From Clostridium tagluense (GTDB lineage: Bacteria; Bacillota; Clostridia; Clostridiales; Clostridiaceae): a DNA stretch of 64,000 nucleotides. A program made the position numbers and the translations under genes. The DNA lies in the NCBI RefSeq assembly GCF_003865095.1, contig NZ_BHYK01000001.1:124001-188000 (forward strand), written 5' to 3'. This document shows, piece by piece, positions 45,357 to 54,935 of the stretch. The first letter of the stretch is position 1, and every line of letters begins with the position of its first letter. The notes under the pieces are model-generated. The model was not told where the DNA came from. It was given only the letters and a program-made list of their open reading frames with translations, and did no database searches.

Positions 45357-46262
45357 ATGGCTAAAAATGTTAATGTTGGAGGTCAGGCAGTAATTGAAGG
45401 AGTTATGATGAGAGGCAGTATGGGTATTGCCACTGCGGTGAGAACTGCAGAAGGGGAAATTGTAGTGGAAAAAAAAAGCTATACCTCCTATACGAAAAAG
45501 AATAAATTTTTTGGATTGCCTATAATAAGAGGATTTATTTCACTAATTGAATCCTTAGTTATAGGTGTGCAAACTTTAAATTATTCAGCTTCTTTTTTCG
45601 AAGAAGAGGGCGAAGCTTCAAAAATAGATAAATGGATAGAAAAAATATTTAAAGATAAGAGTAATGATATAATTATGGGGTTATCCCTTGTTATTTCACT
45701 GGTTATATCTATAGGATTATTTTTTGTTTTACCAACTCTTGTAGCTAATGTTTTTAGTGAAATGGGTACAGGCACCATAGGCATGAATATTGTAGAAGGA
45801 ATTATTAGAGTTTTAATATTTCTACTATATGTATATCTTATAGGAAAAATGGAAGATATTAAAAGAGTGTACCAATATCACGGTGCTGAACATAAAACTA
45901 TATTTTGTTACGAAAACAATGTTGAACTAACTCCAGAAAATGCAGCTAAATTTGGAAGATTACATCCAAGATGTGGCACGAATTTTTTATTTTTAGTTAT
46001 GATAGTTAGTATAATAATGTTCTCATTTACTGGTTGGAATTCAATTGGGGAGAGGATAATGTATAGGGTTATACTTCTGCCACTAATTTCAGGGGTAAGC
46101 TATGAAATTATTAAATGGATGGGAAAAAGCAAGGGACCCTTAGCTAAAATCCTTTCTTATCCAGGACTTAAGTTGCAGAACTTGACTACAAGGGAACCGG
46201 ATTTGTCTCAATTAGAAGTTGCGATAAAAGCTCTTAAAGTAGCGGAGGGAATTGAAAATTAA
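45357..46262 (+). CDS. DUF1385 membrane protein (YqhQ)
   Basis: A 301-residue protein. Signature NVGGQAVIEGVMMRG lies at the N-terminus, then about four membrane segments and YHGAEHKTIFCYE and PRCGTNFLFLV. It is found between tdk and prmC in many clostridia. Its function is unknown. The start lies two bases after tdk stops. Confidence 0.88.
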   Translation: MAKNVNVGGQAVIEGVMMRGSMGIATAVRTAEGEIVVEKKSYTSYTKKNKFFGLPIIRGFISLIESLVIGVQTLNYSASFFEEEGEASKIDKWIEKIFKDKSNDIIMGLSLVISLVISIGLFFVLPTLVANVFSEMGTGTIGMNIVEGIIRVLIFLLYVYLIGKMEDIKRVYQYHGAEHKTIFCYENNVELTPENAAKFGRLHPRCGTNFLFLVMIVSIIMFSFTGWNSIGERIMYRVILLPLISGVSYEIIKWMGKSKGPLAKILSYPGLKLQNLTTREPDLSQLEVAIKALKVAEGIEN

Positions 46263-46296
46263 TTAGAATTGTGATCATAAAAGGCGGTGGTTAGTG

Positions 46297-47151
46297 ATGA
46301 ATATAGGAGAAATACTTCTTAAGTCTTATGGAATTTTAAAAAAAGTTGGCATTGAGAGCTATTTGTTAGATTCACAACTTTTACTGGCTAAGGTTTTAAA
46401 TGTGGATAAATTGTTCATAATGCTTAATAGAGATTTTAATCTTAATGAAAAGCAAGAAGAAGAATTTTCACAGCTAATCCAGCTTAGGAAAAGTAAGATG
46501 CCCATAAAATACATTCTCGGTGAATGTGAATTTATGGGTATGAATTTAATAGTAAAGCCTGGAGTATTAATACCAAGACCTGATACTGAAATTTTAGTTG
46601 AAGAAGTAATTAAGCATATAAATGAAAAAGATTATACGCAGGTTTGTGATGTTTGTACTGGAAGTGGAGCTATTGGAATAGCTATAGCCGAATTTATTAA
46701 AGGTGTAGAGGTAATGCTTTATGATATATCTTATGATGCAATAGCTGTGGCAAAATTAAATATAGAAAGATTTGACTTAGCGAGTAGGGTCAATGTGGAG
46801 CGTAGCGATTTATTGCAAAGTGCTATAGAGCAGAATAAGAAATTTCAAGTGGTGGTCTCTAATCCTCCCTATATAAGAGAATCAGTCATACCTACTTTAA
46901 TGGAGGATGTAAAAAATTATGAGCCCTACATAGCACTTAGTGGTGGGAAAGATGGGTTGGAATTTTATAGAAGAATCACCGAAGAAAGTTTGCAAGTTTT
47001 GGAAAAGGGCGGACTTTTAGCTTTTGAAATAGGATATGATCAAAGAGAAGAAGTTCAGGATATTCTTTTAAAATCAGGATTTAAGAGCATAGAATGTATT
47101 AAAGATTTATCTGGAAATGATAGGGTTATTAAAGGCATCTTAATGGAGTAG
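46297..47151 (+). CDS. prmC: PrmC, release factor N5-glutamine methyltransferase
   Basis: A 284-residue enzyme from ATG 46297, preceded by AAGGCGGTGG. It has an N-terminal helical domain and a Rossmann methyltransferase with VCTGSGAIGIA and the catalytic SNPPYI near residue 189. It methylates the Gln of the GGQ motif of RF1/RF2; prfA, the target gene, is next. Confidence 0.94.
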   Translation: MNIGEILLKSYGILKKVGIESYLLDSQLLLAKVLNVDKLFIMLNRDFNLNEKQEEEFSQLIQLRKSKMPIKYILGECEFMGMNLIVKPGVLIPRPDTEILVEEVIKHINEKDYTQVCDVCTGSGAIGIAIAEFIKGVEVMLYDISYDAIAVAKLNIERFDLASRVNVERSDLLQSAIEQNKKFQVVVSNPPYIRESVIPTLMEDVKNYEPYIALSGGKDGLEFYRRITEESLQVLEKGGLLAFEIGYDQREEVQDILLKSGFKSIECIKDLSGNDRVIKGILME

Positions 47152-47288
47152 GACACTTTAGTGGGTAATGGCATCTTGTGAATTAGATAAGCAAAGTAGA
47201 GTAAGTATATAGTTATGTTGGAATTGTATACTGTACATAACTATGGTATAATATTAGGATGTGAAAATATATATACGGAGTGATAAAA

Positions 47289-48365
47289 ATGTTAGATAGG
47301 CTTGAGTTTACAGAAAGCAAATATGAAGAAATTACAATGAAAATCGGCGACCCTTTGGTTATTGCTAATCAAAAGGAATGGCAAAAACTTTGCAAAGAAC
47401 ACGCAGAATTGGAAGTAGTTGTTACGAAATATAGAATATATAAAAAAGCTAAAGAAGATTTAGAAACAAACAAAGAAATGCTTAAAGATGAAGCTGATAA
47501 AGACATGAAAGAGATGATTCAAGATGAAATAAAAGACTTGATTCAAATTAAAGAAACTATGCAGGAAGAATTAAGAATTTTGCTTTTGCCTAAAGACCCT
47601 AATGATGATAAAAACGTGTTTATCGAAATTAGAGCTGGAGCAGGTGGAGATGAAGCAGCATTGTTTGCAGCAAATCTATTTAGAATGTATACAAGATATG
47701 CAGAGCGTAATAAATGGAAAGTTGAAGTAATGAGTGCTAATGAAACAGATATTGGCGGATTTAAAGAAGTAGTATTTATGGTAAAAGGTGATTCTACTTA
47801 TAGTAAATTTAAATACGAAAGTGGAGTACACAGAGTTCAAAGGGTTCCAGATACAGAATCAAGTGGAAGAATTCATACATCTACGGCGACTGTTGCAGTG
47901 CTTCCAGAGGTTGACGATGTAGATATTGAAGTTAGTGCTAATGATTTAAGAATAGATGTGTTTAGAGCGTCTGGTAATGGCGGGCAGTGTGTTAATACAA
48001 CAGATTCAGCAGTAAGAATGACACATATTCCTACAGGACTTGTAGTTTCTTGCCAGGATGAGAAATCCCAGTTAAAGAACAAGGAGAAAGCTTTGAAGAT
48101 ATTAAAATCTAGATTGTTTGATAAAGCCGAGGCTGAAAGATCCGCAGGAATAGCTGAAGATAGAAAAAGTCAAGTGGGCACAGGAGATAGAAGTGAGAGA
48201 ATAAGAACTTATAACTATCCTCAAGGCAGGGTTACAGACCATAGAATAGGCTTAACATTGTATAGGTTAGAAGCTTTTCTTGATGGCGAAATAGATGAAA
48301 TGATGAACACATTAATAACTGCTGACCAAGCAGAAAAGATGAAAGCCATGGGTAATAACAATTAG
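47289..48365 (+). CDS. prfA: Peptide chain release factor 1
   Basis: A 358-residue protein from ATG 47289 after CGGAGTG. The GGQ motif is in [24 protein letters not shown] and the stop-codon recognition region in [17 protein letters not shown]. It releases peptides at UAA and UAG. The gene follows prmC by about 140 bases with its own leader. Confidence 0.96.
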   Translation: MLDRLEFTESKYEEITMKIGDPLVIANQKEWQKLCKEHAELEVVVTKYRIYKKAKEDLETNKEMLKDEADKDMKEMIQDEIKDLIQIKETMQEELRILLLPKDPNDDKNVFIEIRAGAGGDEAALFAANLFRMYTRYAERNKWKVEVMSANETDIGGFKEVVFMVKGDSTYSKFKYESGVHRVQRVPDTESSGRIHTSTATVAVLPEVDDVDIEVSANDLRIDVFRASGNGGQCVNTTDSAVRMTHIPTGLVVSCQDEKSQLKNKEKALKILKSRLFDKAEAERSAGIAEDRKSQVGTGDRSERIRTYNYPQGRVTDHRIGLTLYRLEAFLDGEIDEMMNTLITADQAEKMKAMGNNN

Positions 48366-48431
48366 AAATTACTTTGTGCGAAAAACCTACTCATTTAGGT
48401 GTGGGAACTTCAGAAGCGAAAGGTGAGAGTA

Positions 48432-49025
48432 ATGAATATAAATAAAGCCATTAGAAAGCAAAAAAAAACTTATAAAGGGTTTATGCTATCGATGTGCTTT
48501 ATTTTTGTTTTATTACCTATTATGTTAATAGTGTCAAAAATTGCAAACATATACTTTATAATATATTTAATTTTTAATGAGCTACTTATTGTTATTGTTA
48601 TGATTCTTAGATTTGATGAAGAATATATTGATTTCAAGTTGGAAGGGTATAAAATAAGCATATGGTGTGGATTTGCCAAAGATAAATTTATTATTATATG
48701 CAAAAAAGTTGTCTTTGTTCATACTGAAAATCAAGGCATGGACTTAGAGATTATTATAATAACAAAATCTAAATTTAGAAATGAAAAAATTCATCCCCTA
48801 GATGTAAAATTTTTAAAAAAATACCCCTATGTAGCACAGATGTATAGGAAAATTAAAATTGAAAATCCGGAAGAAACATATTTCTATTTTATAATTAAAC
48901 ATGGTGGATTTAGAAAATATGTCTTATTGGATTACGTGTATAGATCTTGCGTTGGTGCAATATTTTCAAGTGATGCTATAGAAAAAATTAAAGAATATAG
49001 AGAATACTGCATAAAGCCCCACTGA
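48432..49025 (+). CDS. Hypothetical membrane protein in the prfA region
   Basis: A 197-residue protein from ATG 48432 behind AAAGGTGAG. Two N-terminal membrane helices (about residues 18-37 and 41-61) are followed by a soluble beta-rich domain with YKISIWCGFAKDKFIIICKKVVFV, of a bacterial PH-like appearance. I do not recognise a named family. It lies between prfA and the ZIP gene. Confidence 0.7.
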   Translation: MNINKAIRKQKKTYKGFMLSMCFIFVLLPIMLIVSKIANIYFIIYLIFNELLIVIVMILRFDEEYIDFKLEGYKISIWCGFAKDKFIIICKKVVFVHTENQGMDLEIIIITKSKFRNEKIHPLDVKFLKKYPYVAQMYRKIKIENPEETYFYFIIKHGGFRKYVLLDYVYRSCVGAIFSSDAIEKIKEYREYCIKPH

Positions 49026-49123
49026 TGGAATAAAATTACATATAGAGAAATAAGTATAGTGTATAAAAGTTTCTATACTTTATTTTCATATGGAATTGTA
49101 AATTAAGAAGTGGGGGTATAAAT

Positions 49124-49852
49124 TTGAATAGTAAGATTGTTTTGATAATCATATTTTCTGGAGTAATAGCTTTGATTGGTACTATGATAGGGGCATTTTT
49201 AGGTGTTCTTATAAAGAAACCTTCAAGAAAGTTCCTAGGAAATATTATAGGATTTGCATCAGGACTTATGCTTTCTATTGTGGTTTTTGAACTCATACCA
49301 GAAGCTACAGAAAAGACAGGACTTCTAGGAACCTTATTGTTTTTAAGTCTAGGTATTATTATTGTTGTAATAATAGACAAAATAAGCAATTTAAGTGGTA
49401 ATGCAAATTCTCAATATACAAAGGTGGCTTTTATGGTTGCGGTTGGAATAATGCTACATAATTTTCCTGAAGGTCTAATAATGGGATTTGGGTTTGTTAA
49501 TGGAGAAAATTTAGGGCTTAAAATGAGTATGATAATTGCAATACATGATGTGCCTGAAGGTTTAGCTGTTGCAGCGCCTCTAATGCTTTCCGGGACAAAA
49601 AGTGGAAAAATATTGTTTTATGCATTTTTAACAGCACTGCCTACTGCAGTTGGTGCCTGGATAGGAATGTATATTGGTAGTATATCTGTAAATATATTAG
49701 GTAGTTCCCTAGCATTTGCCTCAGGTGTTATGTTATATGTTATTTACGGAGAAATGCTTCCGCAGTCTAAAAAGCTTTGGCCGGGAATTACAAATACATT
49801 GGGAATACTTTTGGGGATAATAGTGGGGTTAATAATGACTAATGTGATTTAA
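49124..49852 (+). CDS. ZIP-family metal transporter
   Basis: A 242-residue protein with a TTG start behind GTGGGGG. About eight membrane segments; the two metal-site motifs are MLHNFPEGLIMGFG and IHDVPEGLAVA, which carry the His and Glu residues of the ZIP transport site. It imports zinc, iron or a related divalent ion. Specificity is not readable. Confidence 0.9.
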   Translation: MNSKIVLIIIFSGVIALIGTMIGAFLGVLIKKPSRKFLGNIIGFASGLMLSIVVFELIPEATEKTGLLGTLLFLSLGIIIVVIIDKISNLSGNANSQYTKVAFMVAVGIMLHNFPEGLIMGFGFVNGENLGLKMSMIIAIHDVPEGLAVAAPLMLSGTKSGKILFYAFLTALPTAVGAWIGMYIGSISVNILGSSLAFASGVMLYVIYGEMLPQSKKLWPGITNTLGILLGIIVGLIMTNVI

Positions 49853-49884
49853 GATGATTTAAGATTTAATTGAGAGGTGTAAGG

Positions 49885-50931
49885 ATGAAAACGAAGATAG
49901 TAATAATGGAGGAAAATAATATAAAGCAAAATATAATTGAGGAAGCAGGGATTGTTATAGCTTGCGGTGGATTAGTTGTTTTCCCTACTGAGACAGTTTA
50001 TGGTCTTGGATGTAATGCCTTAGATGCACTGGCTGTAGAAAAGATTTTCAAGGCTAAGGGAAGACCACAGGATAATCCGCTTATTGTGCATGTAGCTGAT
50101 TTTAATATAGAGCCTCTAGTGAAAGAAATACCCAATATTGCAAAGAGAGTTATGGATAAATATTGGCCTGGACCAATAACTTTAATTTTTAATAAGTCTG
50201 AGCTGATTCCCATGACTACAAGTGCAAATCTGGATACGGTAGGCATAAGAATGCCTTCAAATTTAATTGCCAGGAAACTCATTGAGGCAGCGGGAACACC
50301 TATTGCAGCTCCCTCGGCTAATATATCTGGTAGACCTAGTCCTACTGAAGTAGAGAGTTGTATCGAGGATTTAAGCGGAAAGATAGAATACATTATAGGT
50401 GGAGATAAAAGTGAGGTAGGTCTTGAGTCAACAATAGTGGATTGTACTTGTACTCCTCTATGCATACTAAGACCAGGAGCTATAACACTTGAGATGTTAA
50501 GAGAGATAGATGAGGGAATATATATTGATAAAACCATAATGTCGAAACCGAAAAATGATTTTAAGCCTAAAGCACCTGGTATGAAGTATAGACATTATGC
50601 ACCAAAAGCCCCAGTAAAAATTATATGTGGAGATTTAGAAAAAACTATTGCAAAAATCAATGAAATAGTGCAGAATAGTATGGGCAAGAAAAAAATAGGG
50701 ATTATGGCAACAGATGAAACTAAGAATAAATATCCTTGTGGCACTGTTATTTCTTTAGGTAGCAGAAAACATCTAGATACTGTGGGAAGAAATCTTTTTG
50801 AAGTTTTAAGAAGTTTTGATGCTATAGATGTAGATTTAATATTGTCAGAGGCCTTTGAAGAAAAGGGAATAGGTGTTGCTATAATGAATAGGCTTAAGAA
50901 GTCAGCAGGTTTTGATATAATTTACGTATAG
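49885..50931 (+). CDS. Threonylcarbamoyl-AMP synthase (YwlC/Sua5 type)
   Basis: A 348-residue protein from ATG 49885 after GTAAGG. The catalytic YrdC/TsaC domain has LVVFPTETVYGLGCNAL, IFKAKGRPQDNPLIVHV and PIAAPSANISGRPSPT; a C-terminal Sua5 domain follows (KAPGMKYRHYAP). It makes threonylcarbamoyl-AMP for the t6A37 tRNA modification. Order ywlC-ywlE-ywlF matches B. subtilis, with ywlE decayed here. Confidence 0.93.
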   Translation: MKTKIVIMEENNIKQNIIEEAGIVIACGGLVVFPTETVYGLGCNALDALAVEKIFKAKGRPQDNPLIVHVADFNIEPLVKEIPNIAKRVMDKYWPGPITLIFNKSELIPMTTSANLDTVGIRMPSNLIARKLIEAAGTPIAAPSANISGRPSPTEVESCIEDLSGKIEYIIGGDKSEVGLESTIVDCTCTPLCILRPGAITLEMLREIDEGIYIDKTIMSKPKNDFKPKAPGMKYRHYAPKAPVKIICGDLEKTIAKINEIVQNSMGKKKIGIMATDETKNKYPCGTVISLGSRKHLDTVGRNLFEVLRSFDAIDVDLILSEAFEEKGIGVAIMNRLKKSAGFDIIYV

Positions 50932-50984
50932 GTAGATAGCAGTTTTTAATTGATATCTATTCTAGAGGAATATGAGGAGGAACT

Positions 50985-51182
50985 ATGGATATATTGTATA
51001 TGTGTAATGAAAAAATGCGAAAAAGCTATATTATAGAAGCTATTTGCAACAAAATATTTACTATAAATAATATTGGACCATATGTTGTCTATATTCCAAT
51101 GTATTCAAAGTTTTTTGACGGATTAAAAAATAATGCATTCTTATTATGGGATAATACAAAGAAGATAATGGTATTTAAATAG
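50985..51182 (+). pseudogene. Relic of ywlE-like low-molecular-weight phosphatase
   Basis: A 65-codon ORF with a perfect GAGGAGG site. The N-terminus MDILYMCNEKMRKSYIIEAICN aligns with the YwlE opening MDIIFVCTGNTCRSPMAEA, but the P-loop is lost: the Cys-x5-Arg signature has become C7-N-E-K-M-R12-K13, with Lys where the catalytic Arg should be. Length is less than half of YwlE and the 3' end lies inside a terminator hairpin. The position between tsaC and rpiB is where ywlE sits in Bacillus. A small surviving protein with a new role is possible. Confidence 0.6.
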
Positions 51183-51212
51183 TTTATTTAAATGCTGATA
51201 TCTTCTTTTTTT
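51159..51212 (+). terminator. Terminator overlapping the end of the ywlE relic
   Basis: Arms AAGAAGATA (51159-51167) and TATCTTCTT (51199-51207) with an inner ATTTAAATA pairing, then a T run to 51212. The 5' arm is within the coding relic. Confidence 0.75.
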
Positions 51213-51261
51213 GTAATATAACATATTATAATAAGAAAATAGATCTTGGAGGTGTTTTACT

Positions 51262-51711
51262 ATGAAAATAGCATTGGGTAGTGATCATGGTGGTTTAAAT
51301 TTAAAAAAACATATAATCCTGCATCTGGAGAGTAAAAACATTGAGGTAACAGACTTAGGTACTTACACTGAAGATTCTTGTGATTATCCAGACTATGCAT
51401 TAAAAGTTGCAAAGGTCGTAGTAGAAGAGCAGTTTGAACTAGGTATATTAATATGTGGAACAGGAATAGGAATAGGAATAGCGGCTAATAAAGTACCTGG
51501 AATAAGGGCTGCACTATGCCATGACACTTTTAGTGCTCATGCTTCAAGAGAGCATAACAATGCCAACATACTTACTCTTGGTGAAAGGGTTATTGGCGTA
51601 GGGTTAGCGTTAGATATCGTAGATGCTTTTATCAATGCTAAATTTCAAGGAGAAAGACACCAAAAAAGAATTAATAAAATTACTGAAATTGAGAAAAAAT
51701 ATTCTAAATAA
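51262..51711 (+). CDS. rpiB: Ribose-5-phosphate isomerase B
   Basis: A 149-residue protein behind TTGGAGG. It has KIALGSDHGGLNLKKHI, CDYPDYA and the conserved ICGTGIGIGIAANK segment, with the catalytic Cys, then HNNANILTLGERV. It interconverts ribose 5-phosphate and ribulose 5-phosphate. Confidence 0.96.
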   Translation: MKIALGSDHGGLNLKKHIILHLESKNIEVTDLGTYTEDSCDYPDYALKVAKVVVEEQFELGILICGTGIGIGIAANKVPGIRAALCHDTFSAHASREHNNANILTLGERVIGVGLALDIVDAFINAKFQGERHQKRINKITEIEKKYSK

Positions 51712-51764
51712 ACACTAAAATATAAACATTTAAAATAAACATTAAATAATTGGAGGCAATATAT

Positions 51765-52394
51765 ATGAGTAAAGTAACACAAATAACACATCCACTTATA
51801 CAACACAAATTGGCATACATAAGAGATAAAAACACAGGTTCAAAGGATTTTAGAGATTTAGTTCAAGAAGTTGCGATGCTTATGGCTTATGAAGTTACAC
51901 GTGATATACAATTAGAAGAAGTAGAAATTGAAACTCCTATTTGTATTACTAAATGTAAGGTTTTAGCTGGAAAGAAAATGGCTATAGTTCCAATACTTAG
52001 AGCAGGTCTAGGAATGGTTGATGGTATGTTAGAGATTATACCAGCAGCTAAGGTTGGACACATAGGAATGTATAGAAACGAAGAAACATTGCAACCTGTT
52101 GAGTATTTCTGTAAATTACCTCAGGATATTAATGAAAGAGATGTAATTATTACAGATCCTATGATTGCTACAGGAGGTTCTGCAATAGATGCAATTTCAG
52201 CTCTTAAGAAAAGAGGAGCCATAAATATAAGAATCATGTGTCTTATAGCTGCGCCAGAGGGAATTAAAGCTATTACGGATGCACACTCAGATGTGGATAT
52301 ATATGTAGCTTCAATTGATGAAAAATTAAATGAAAAAGGGTATATCGTACCAGGTCTTGGCGATGCTGGAGACAGATTATTCGGAACTAAGTAG
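51765..52394 (+). CDS. upp: Uracil phosphoribosyltransferase
   Basis: A 209-residue enzyme from ATG 51765 behind TTGGAGG. The PRPP site reads [19 protein letters not shown] and the uracil-binding part [13 protein letters not shown] lies at the C-terminus. It salvages uracil to UMP. A terminator follows. Confidence 0.97.
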   Translation: MSKVTQITHPLIQHKLAYIRDKNTGSKDFRDLVQEVAMLMAYEVTRDIQLEEVEIETPICITKCKVLAGKKMAIVPILRAGLGMVDGMLEIIPAAKVGHIGMYRNEETLQPVEYFCKLPQDINERDVIITDPMIATGGSAIDAISALKKRGAINIRIMCLIAAPEGIKAITDAHSDVDIYVASIDEKLNEKGYIVPGLGDAGDRLFGTK

Positions 52395-52423
52395 TTAATT
52401 ATAATAATTTATCATTAAAAAAT

Positions 52424-52461
52424 AAAAGCAACTTACAGAAAAGTATCTGTAAGTTGCTTTT
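52424..52461. terminator. Bidirectional terminator between upp and reverse rubrerythrin
   Basis: 16-base perfect arms (52424-52439, 52446-52461) flanked by A and T runs, serving both convergent genes. Confidence 0.92.
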
Positions 52462-52479
52462 ATATTTAATTAATTCAAT

Positions 52480-53025
52480 TTATTGAAAATATCTAGTAAG
52501 TAAACCCTTAAATGCTGCACCGTGACGTGCTTCATCTTTACACATTTCATGTACTGTATCATGGATTGCATCATAGTTAAGCTTTTTAGCTAAAGTAGCT
52601 AAGTCCTTCTTACCTTGGCAAGCTCCATGTTCAGCAGCAACTCTCATTTCTAGGTTTGTCTTAGTATCTGATGTTACTACTTCTCCGAGTAACTCAGCAA
52701 ATTTTGAAGCATGATCAGCTTCTTCAAAAGCTATTCGCTTATAAGCCTCTGCAACTTCTGGAAAGCCTTCTCTATCAGCTTGACGACTCATTGCTAAATA
52801 CATACCAACTTCAGTACATTCTCCAACGAAGTTAGCTCTTAATGCTTCTACAACTTCTGGACTTGCGTCTTTAGCAACTCCAATTTTATGTTCATCTGCC
52901 CAGGACATATCATTTTCATTTTGCGCTACAAACTTATCAGCTTTTGCACCGCAAACTGGACAGACATCTGGTGCGGAATCTCCTTCGTGGACATACCCAC
53001 ATATTGTACAAACAAATTTTTTCAT
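52480..53025 (-). CDS. Reverse rubrerythrin
   Basis: A 181-residue protein in which the rubredoxin domain comes first ([24 protein letters not shown], two Cys pairs) and the ferritin-like di-iron domain second ([26 protein letters not shown]). This reversed order is the clostridial NADH-dependent peroxidase type that detoxifies hydrogen peroxide and oxygen. RBS GGGGGA. Two similar 15-bp dyads lie upstream, possibly PerR sites. Confidence 0.95.
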   Translation of the reverse strand: MKKFVCTICGYVHEGDSAPDVCPVCGAKADKFVAQNENDMSWADEHKIGVAKDASPEVVEALRANFVGECTEVGMYLAMSRQADREGFPEVAEAYKRIAFEEADHASKFAELLGEVVTSDTKTNLEMRVAAEHGACQGKKDLATLAKKLNYDAIHDTVHEMCKDEARHGAAFKGLLTRYFQ

Positions 53026-53107
53026 ATTATTTTCCCCCTTTTAGTTGTTTTGAGTAAATAGCAATTATTAACTGTCATTTACCTCGTATTCTTTTATATA
53101 AATAACC

Positions 53108-53122
53108 ATTACTATAAGTAAT
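53108..53122. promoter_or_regulatory. Dyad upstream of reverse rubrerythrin, candidate PerR-type operator
   Basis: ATTACTATAAGTAAT is a near-perfect 7-1-7 inverted repeat, located about 85 bases before the rubrerythrin start. Fur/PerR-family operators have this architecture, and peroxide-response genes in clostridia are PerR targets. The consensus match is only partial. Confidence 0.4.
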
Positions 53123-53157
53123 ACAATTTACTATGTAAATAGGAAATTTGAACTTAG

Positions 53158-53172
53158 ATTACTTATAATAAT
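53158..53172. promoter_or_regulatory. Second related dyad upstream of reverse rubrerythrin
   Basis: ATTACTTATAATAAT shares 11 of 15 positions with the site at 53108, exactly 50 bases away. Confidence 0.35.
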
Positions 53173-53254
53173 AACTATACATGAACGGATAACTATTATC
53201 AAGTAAAATTTAATATTTACATGAAAAAAGTAAAAAATGTTCTATATTTTTAGA

Positions 53255-53950
53255 TTAAACTAATATATCTTCAAGAGCCTCTAAATCTTTTATTTTCACT
53301 AAACTCTTATTAAAATCTATTAAGCCATCTTCTTTCATATTAACGAACTCCCTTGAAAGGGAAGGTCTTTGAACACCTAGATGCTCAGCAAGGCTTTTTC
53401 TAGACATAGGCAGAGTAAGGGCTGTAGTTTTTTGAATTTCGTATTGAGAGAGTAAGTAATTAGAAATCTTTTGTCTTAGTGTTTCAAAAGATAGTTCTTT
53501 AATTTTTCTATTTAATAAAAGAATTTTACTAGATAGAAGTTGCATAAAATTATTCAATACTTTAGGGTAGGAGCTACACATAGCTATAATATCTTTTTTT
53601 GAAATATAAAGTATCACTGAACCTTTAGATGATACTATAGTAGCTGGGTATATATTTGTCTCTGAAAAAGCTATTGCTTCACCAAAGGTTTTTCCTATAT
53701 TTAATTTTGCCAGGGTAACAACTTTACCACTGGCATAGTGCTTTTGTACTTCAAGCTCACCCGCCATTACAATTCCTAAATAGTCGCAGATATCGCCTTC
53801 TAATGCCACTATGCAAGTGCGGCATTCATCACAGTTTTTGCAGTTATCGGAAATGGAGTAATTTACATTTTTAATTAAATTTTGCAATTCATCATAAGTT
53901 AAACCTTTAAATAAAATACAATGCTTTAAACAATCTATTAGTTTATCCAT
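53255..53950 (-). CDS. Crp/Fnr-family regulator with a four-cysteine cluster (HcpR-like)
   Basis: A 231-residue regulator. The cyclic-nucleotide-type sensor domain contains C37-x2-C40-x2-C43-x2-C46 (plus C7, C11 and C55), and the C-terminal HTH has SRKSLAEHLGVQRPSLSREFVNM. The evenly spaced Cys set could hold an iron-sulfur cluster or another redox/nitrosative sensor. It is divergent from a ferredoxin-type gene and a palindrome lies between them, so it probably controls both. HcpR-type regulators respond to nitric oxide; that link here is inference. Confidence 0.8.
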   Translation of the reverse strand: MDKLIDCLKHCILFKGLTYDELQNLIKNVNYSISDNCKNCDECRTCIVALEGDICDYLGIVMAGELEVQKHYASGKVVTLAKLNIGKTFGEAIAFSETNIYPATIVSSKGSVILYISKKDIIAMCSSYPKVLNNFMQLLSSKILLLNRKIKELSFETLRQKISNYLLSQYEIQKTTALTLPMSRKSLAEHLGVQRPSLSREFVNMKEDGLIDFNKSLVKIKDLEALEDILV

Positions 53951-53976
53951 AAAATCACCCTCAAATTTTTAATTTG

Positions 53977-53990
53977 GTAACATGGGTTAC
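53977..53990. promoter_or_regulatory. GTAAC-N4-GTTAC operator in the divergent Crp/ferredoxin region
   Basis: A perfect inverted repeat GTAAC-ATGG-GTTAC lies 27 bases upstream of the regulator start. As I recall, this is the pattern reported for clostridial HcpR sites, so autoregulation and control of the ferredoxin-type gene are likely. Confidence 0.6.
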
Positions 53991-54133
53991 ATATTATCAT
54001 AAGTAATTCTAATATAATTTGTATATACAGTCAATTAAATCATTGCTGGGTTCGATAAAACAAATGAAATTAAGTGTTATTTATTTAAATGTAACTTAAA
54101 GAAAATATATAAAAAAATTCAGGAGGCGTTAAA

Positions 54134-54862
54134 ATGAAAAGAGATATTATTAGTATAGATGAAAATAAATGTAATGGTTGTGGAATATGTATAAGCGGTT
54201 GTCATGAAGGTGCCATAGAGCTCGTTTGTGGCAAGGCTAAATTAATAAGCGATGAGTATTGTGATGGACTGGGGGATTGTCTACCGCAGTGCCCTACAGA
54301 TGCTATTAAAATAATCCAAAGAGATGCTGCAGACTATGATCTACAGGCCGTTTCTATAAAAAAAGAGAAACATGCTGCGAAGCCTAATTTGCCTTGTGGA
54401 TGCCCTGGTACAATGGAAAAGTCCATAAAAAGAAATGTTGATTTAAAGATAAAACAGATGCCTAATAAAATAGATAAGGTGGCGGAAGTATCAGTATCTT
54501 CTGAATTAAATCAATGGCCAGTGCAGTTAAAGTTAGTTAATTCTAAGGCTGGATTTTTGAATGGTGCAGATATATTGATTGCAGCAGATTGCACAGCTTA
54601 TGCTTATGGAAATTTTCATAAGGAGTTTATCAAGGGAAGGGTAACTTTGATAGGCTGTCCAAAGCTTGATGACAATGATTATTATAAAGAAAAAATCTGT
54701 GAAATACTGAAAAACAATGATATTAAGAGTATTACTGTAGTTAGAATGGAAGTACCTTGTTGCGCAGGTATTGTTAGTTCTGTAAAGGGAGCTATGCTTG
54801 AGGCTGGAATAATAGTACCTTATAAAGAGGTAACTATTGGTATAAGCGGAGTAATAATTTAA
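54134..54862 (+). CDS. 4Fe-4S ferredoxin-type protein with C-terminal Cys-rich domain
   Basis: A 242-residue protein behind AGGAGGCG. The N-terminus binds two iron-sulfur clusters: CNGCGICISGCHEGAI and CDGLGDCLPQCPTDAI. The remainder has Cys motifs CGCPGT, GCPKLDD and VPCCAG. Such proteins are usually found beside Crp/Fnr-type redox regulators in clostridia. Partner and reaction are unknown. It diverges from the regulator at 53950. Confidence 0.82.
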   Translation: MKRDIISIDENKCNGCGICISGCHEGAIELVCGKAKLISDEYCDGLGDCLPQCPTDAIKIIQRDAADYDLQAVSIKKEKHAAKPNLPCGCPGTMEKSIKRNVDLKIKQMPNKIDKVAEVSVSSELNQWPVQLKLVNSKAGFLNGADILIAADCTAYAYGNFHKEFIKGRVTLIGCPKLDDNDYYKEKICEILKNNDIKSITVVRMEVPCCAGIVSSVKGAMLEAGIIVPYKEVTIGISGVII

Positions 54863-54892
54863 CACTTATAGCTACTCTTTAAAACTATATTT

Positions 54893-54935
54893 AAGAAAGT
54901 ATATATTATGAAAAATAATATATACTTTCTTTAGT
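54893..54935 (+). terminator. Terminator after the ferredoxin-type gene
   Basis: 17-base perfect arms (54893-54909, 54915-54931) with a 5-base loop; weak T tail. Confidence 0.85.

Noticed and set aside
49998-50537. Minus-strand ORF of 179 codons
   Set aside because: It is the shadow of tsaC: the plus-strand frame has clear TsaC motifs and the minus frame has no start signal or family likeness.
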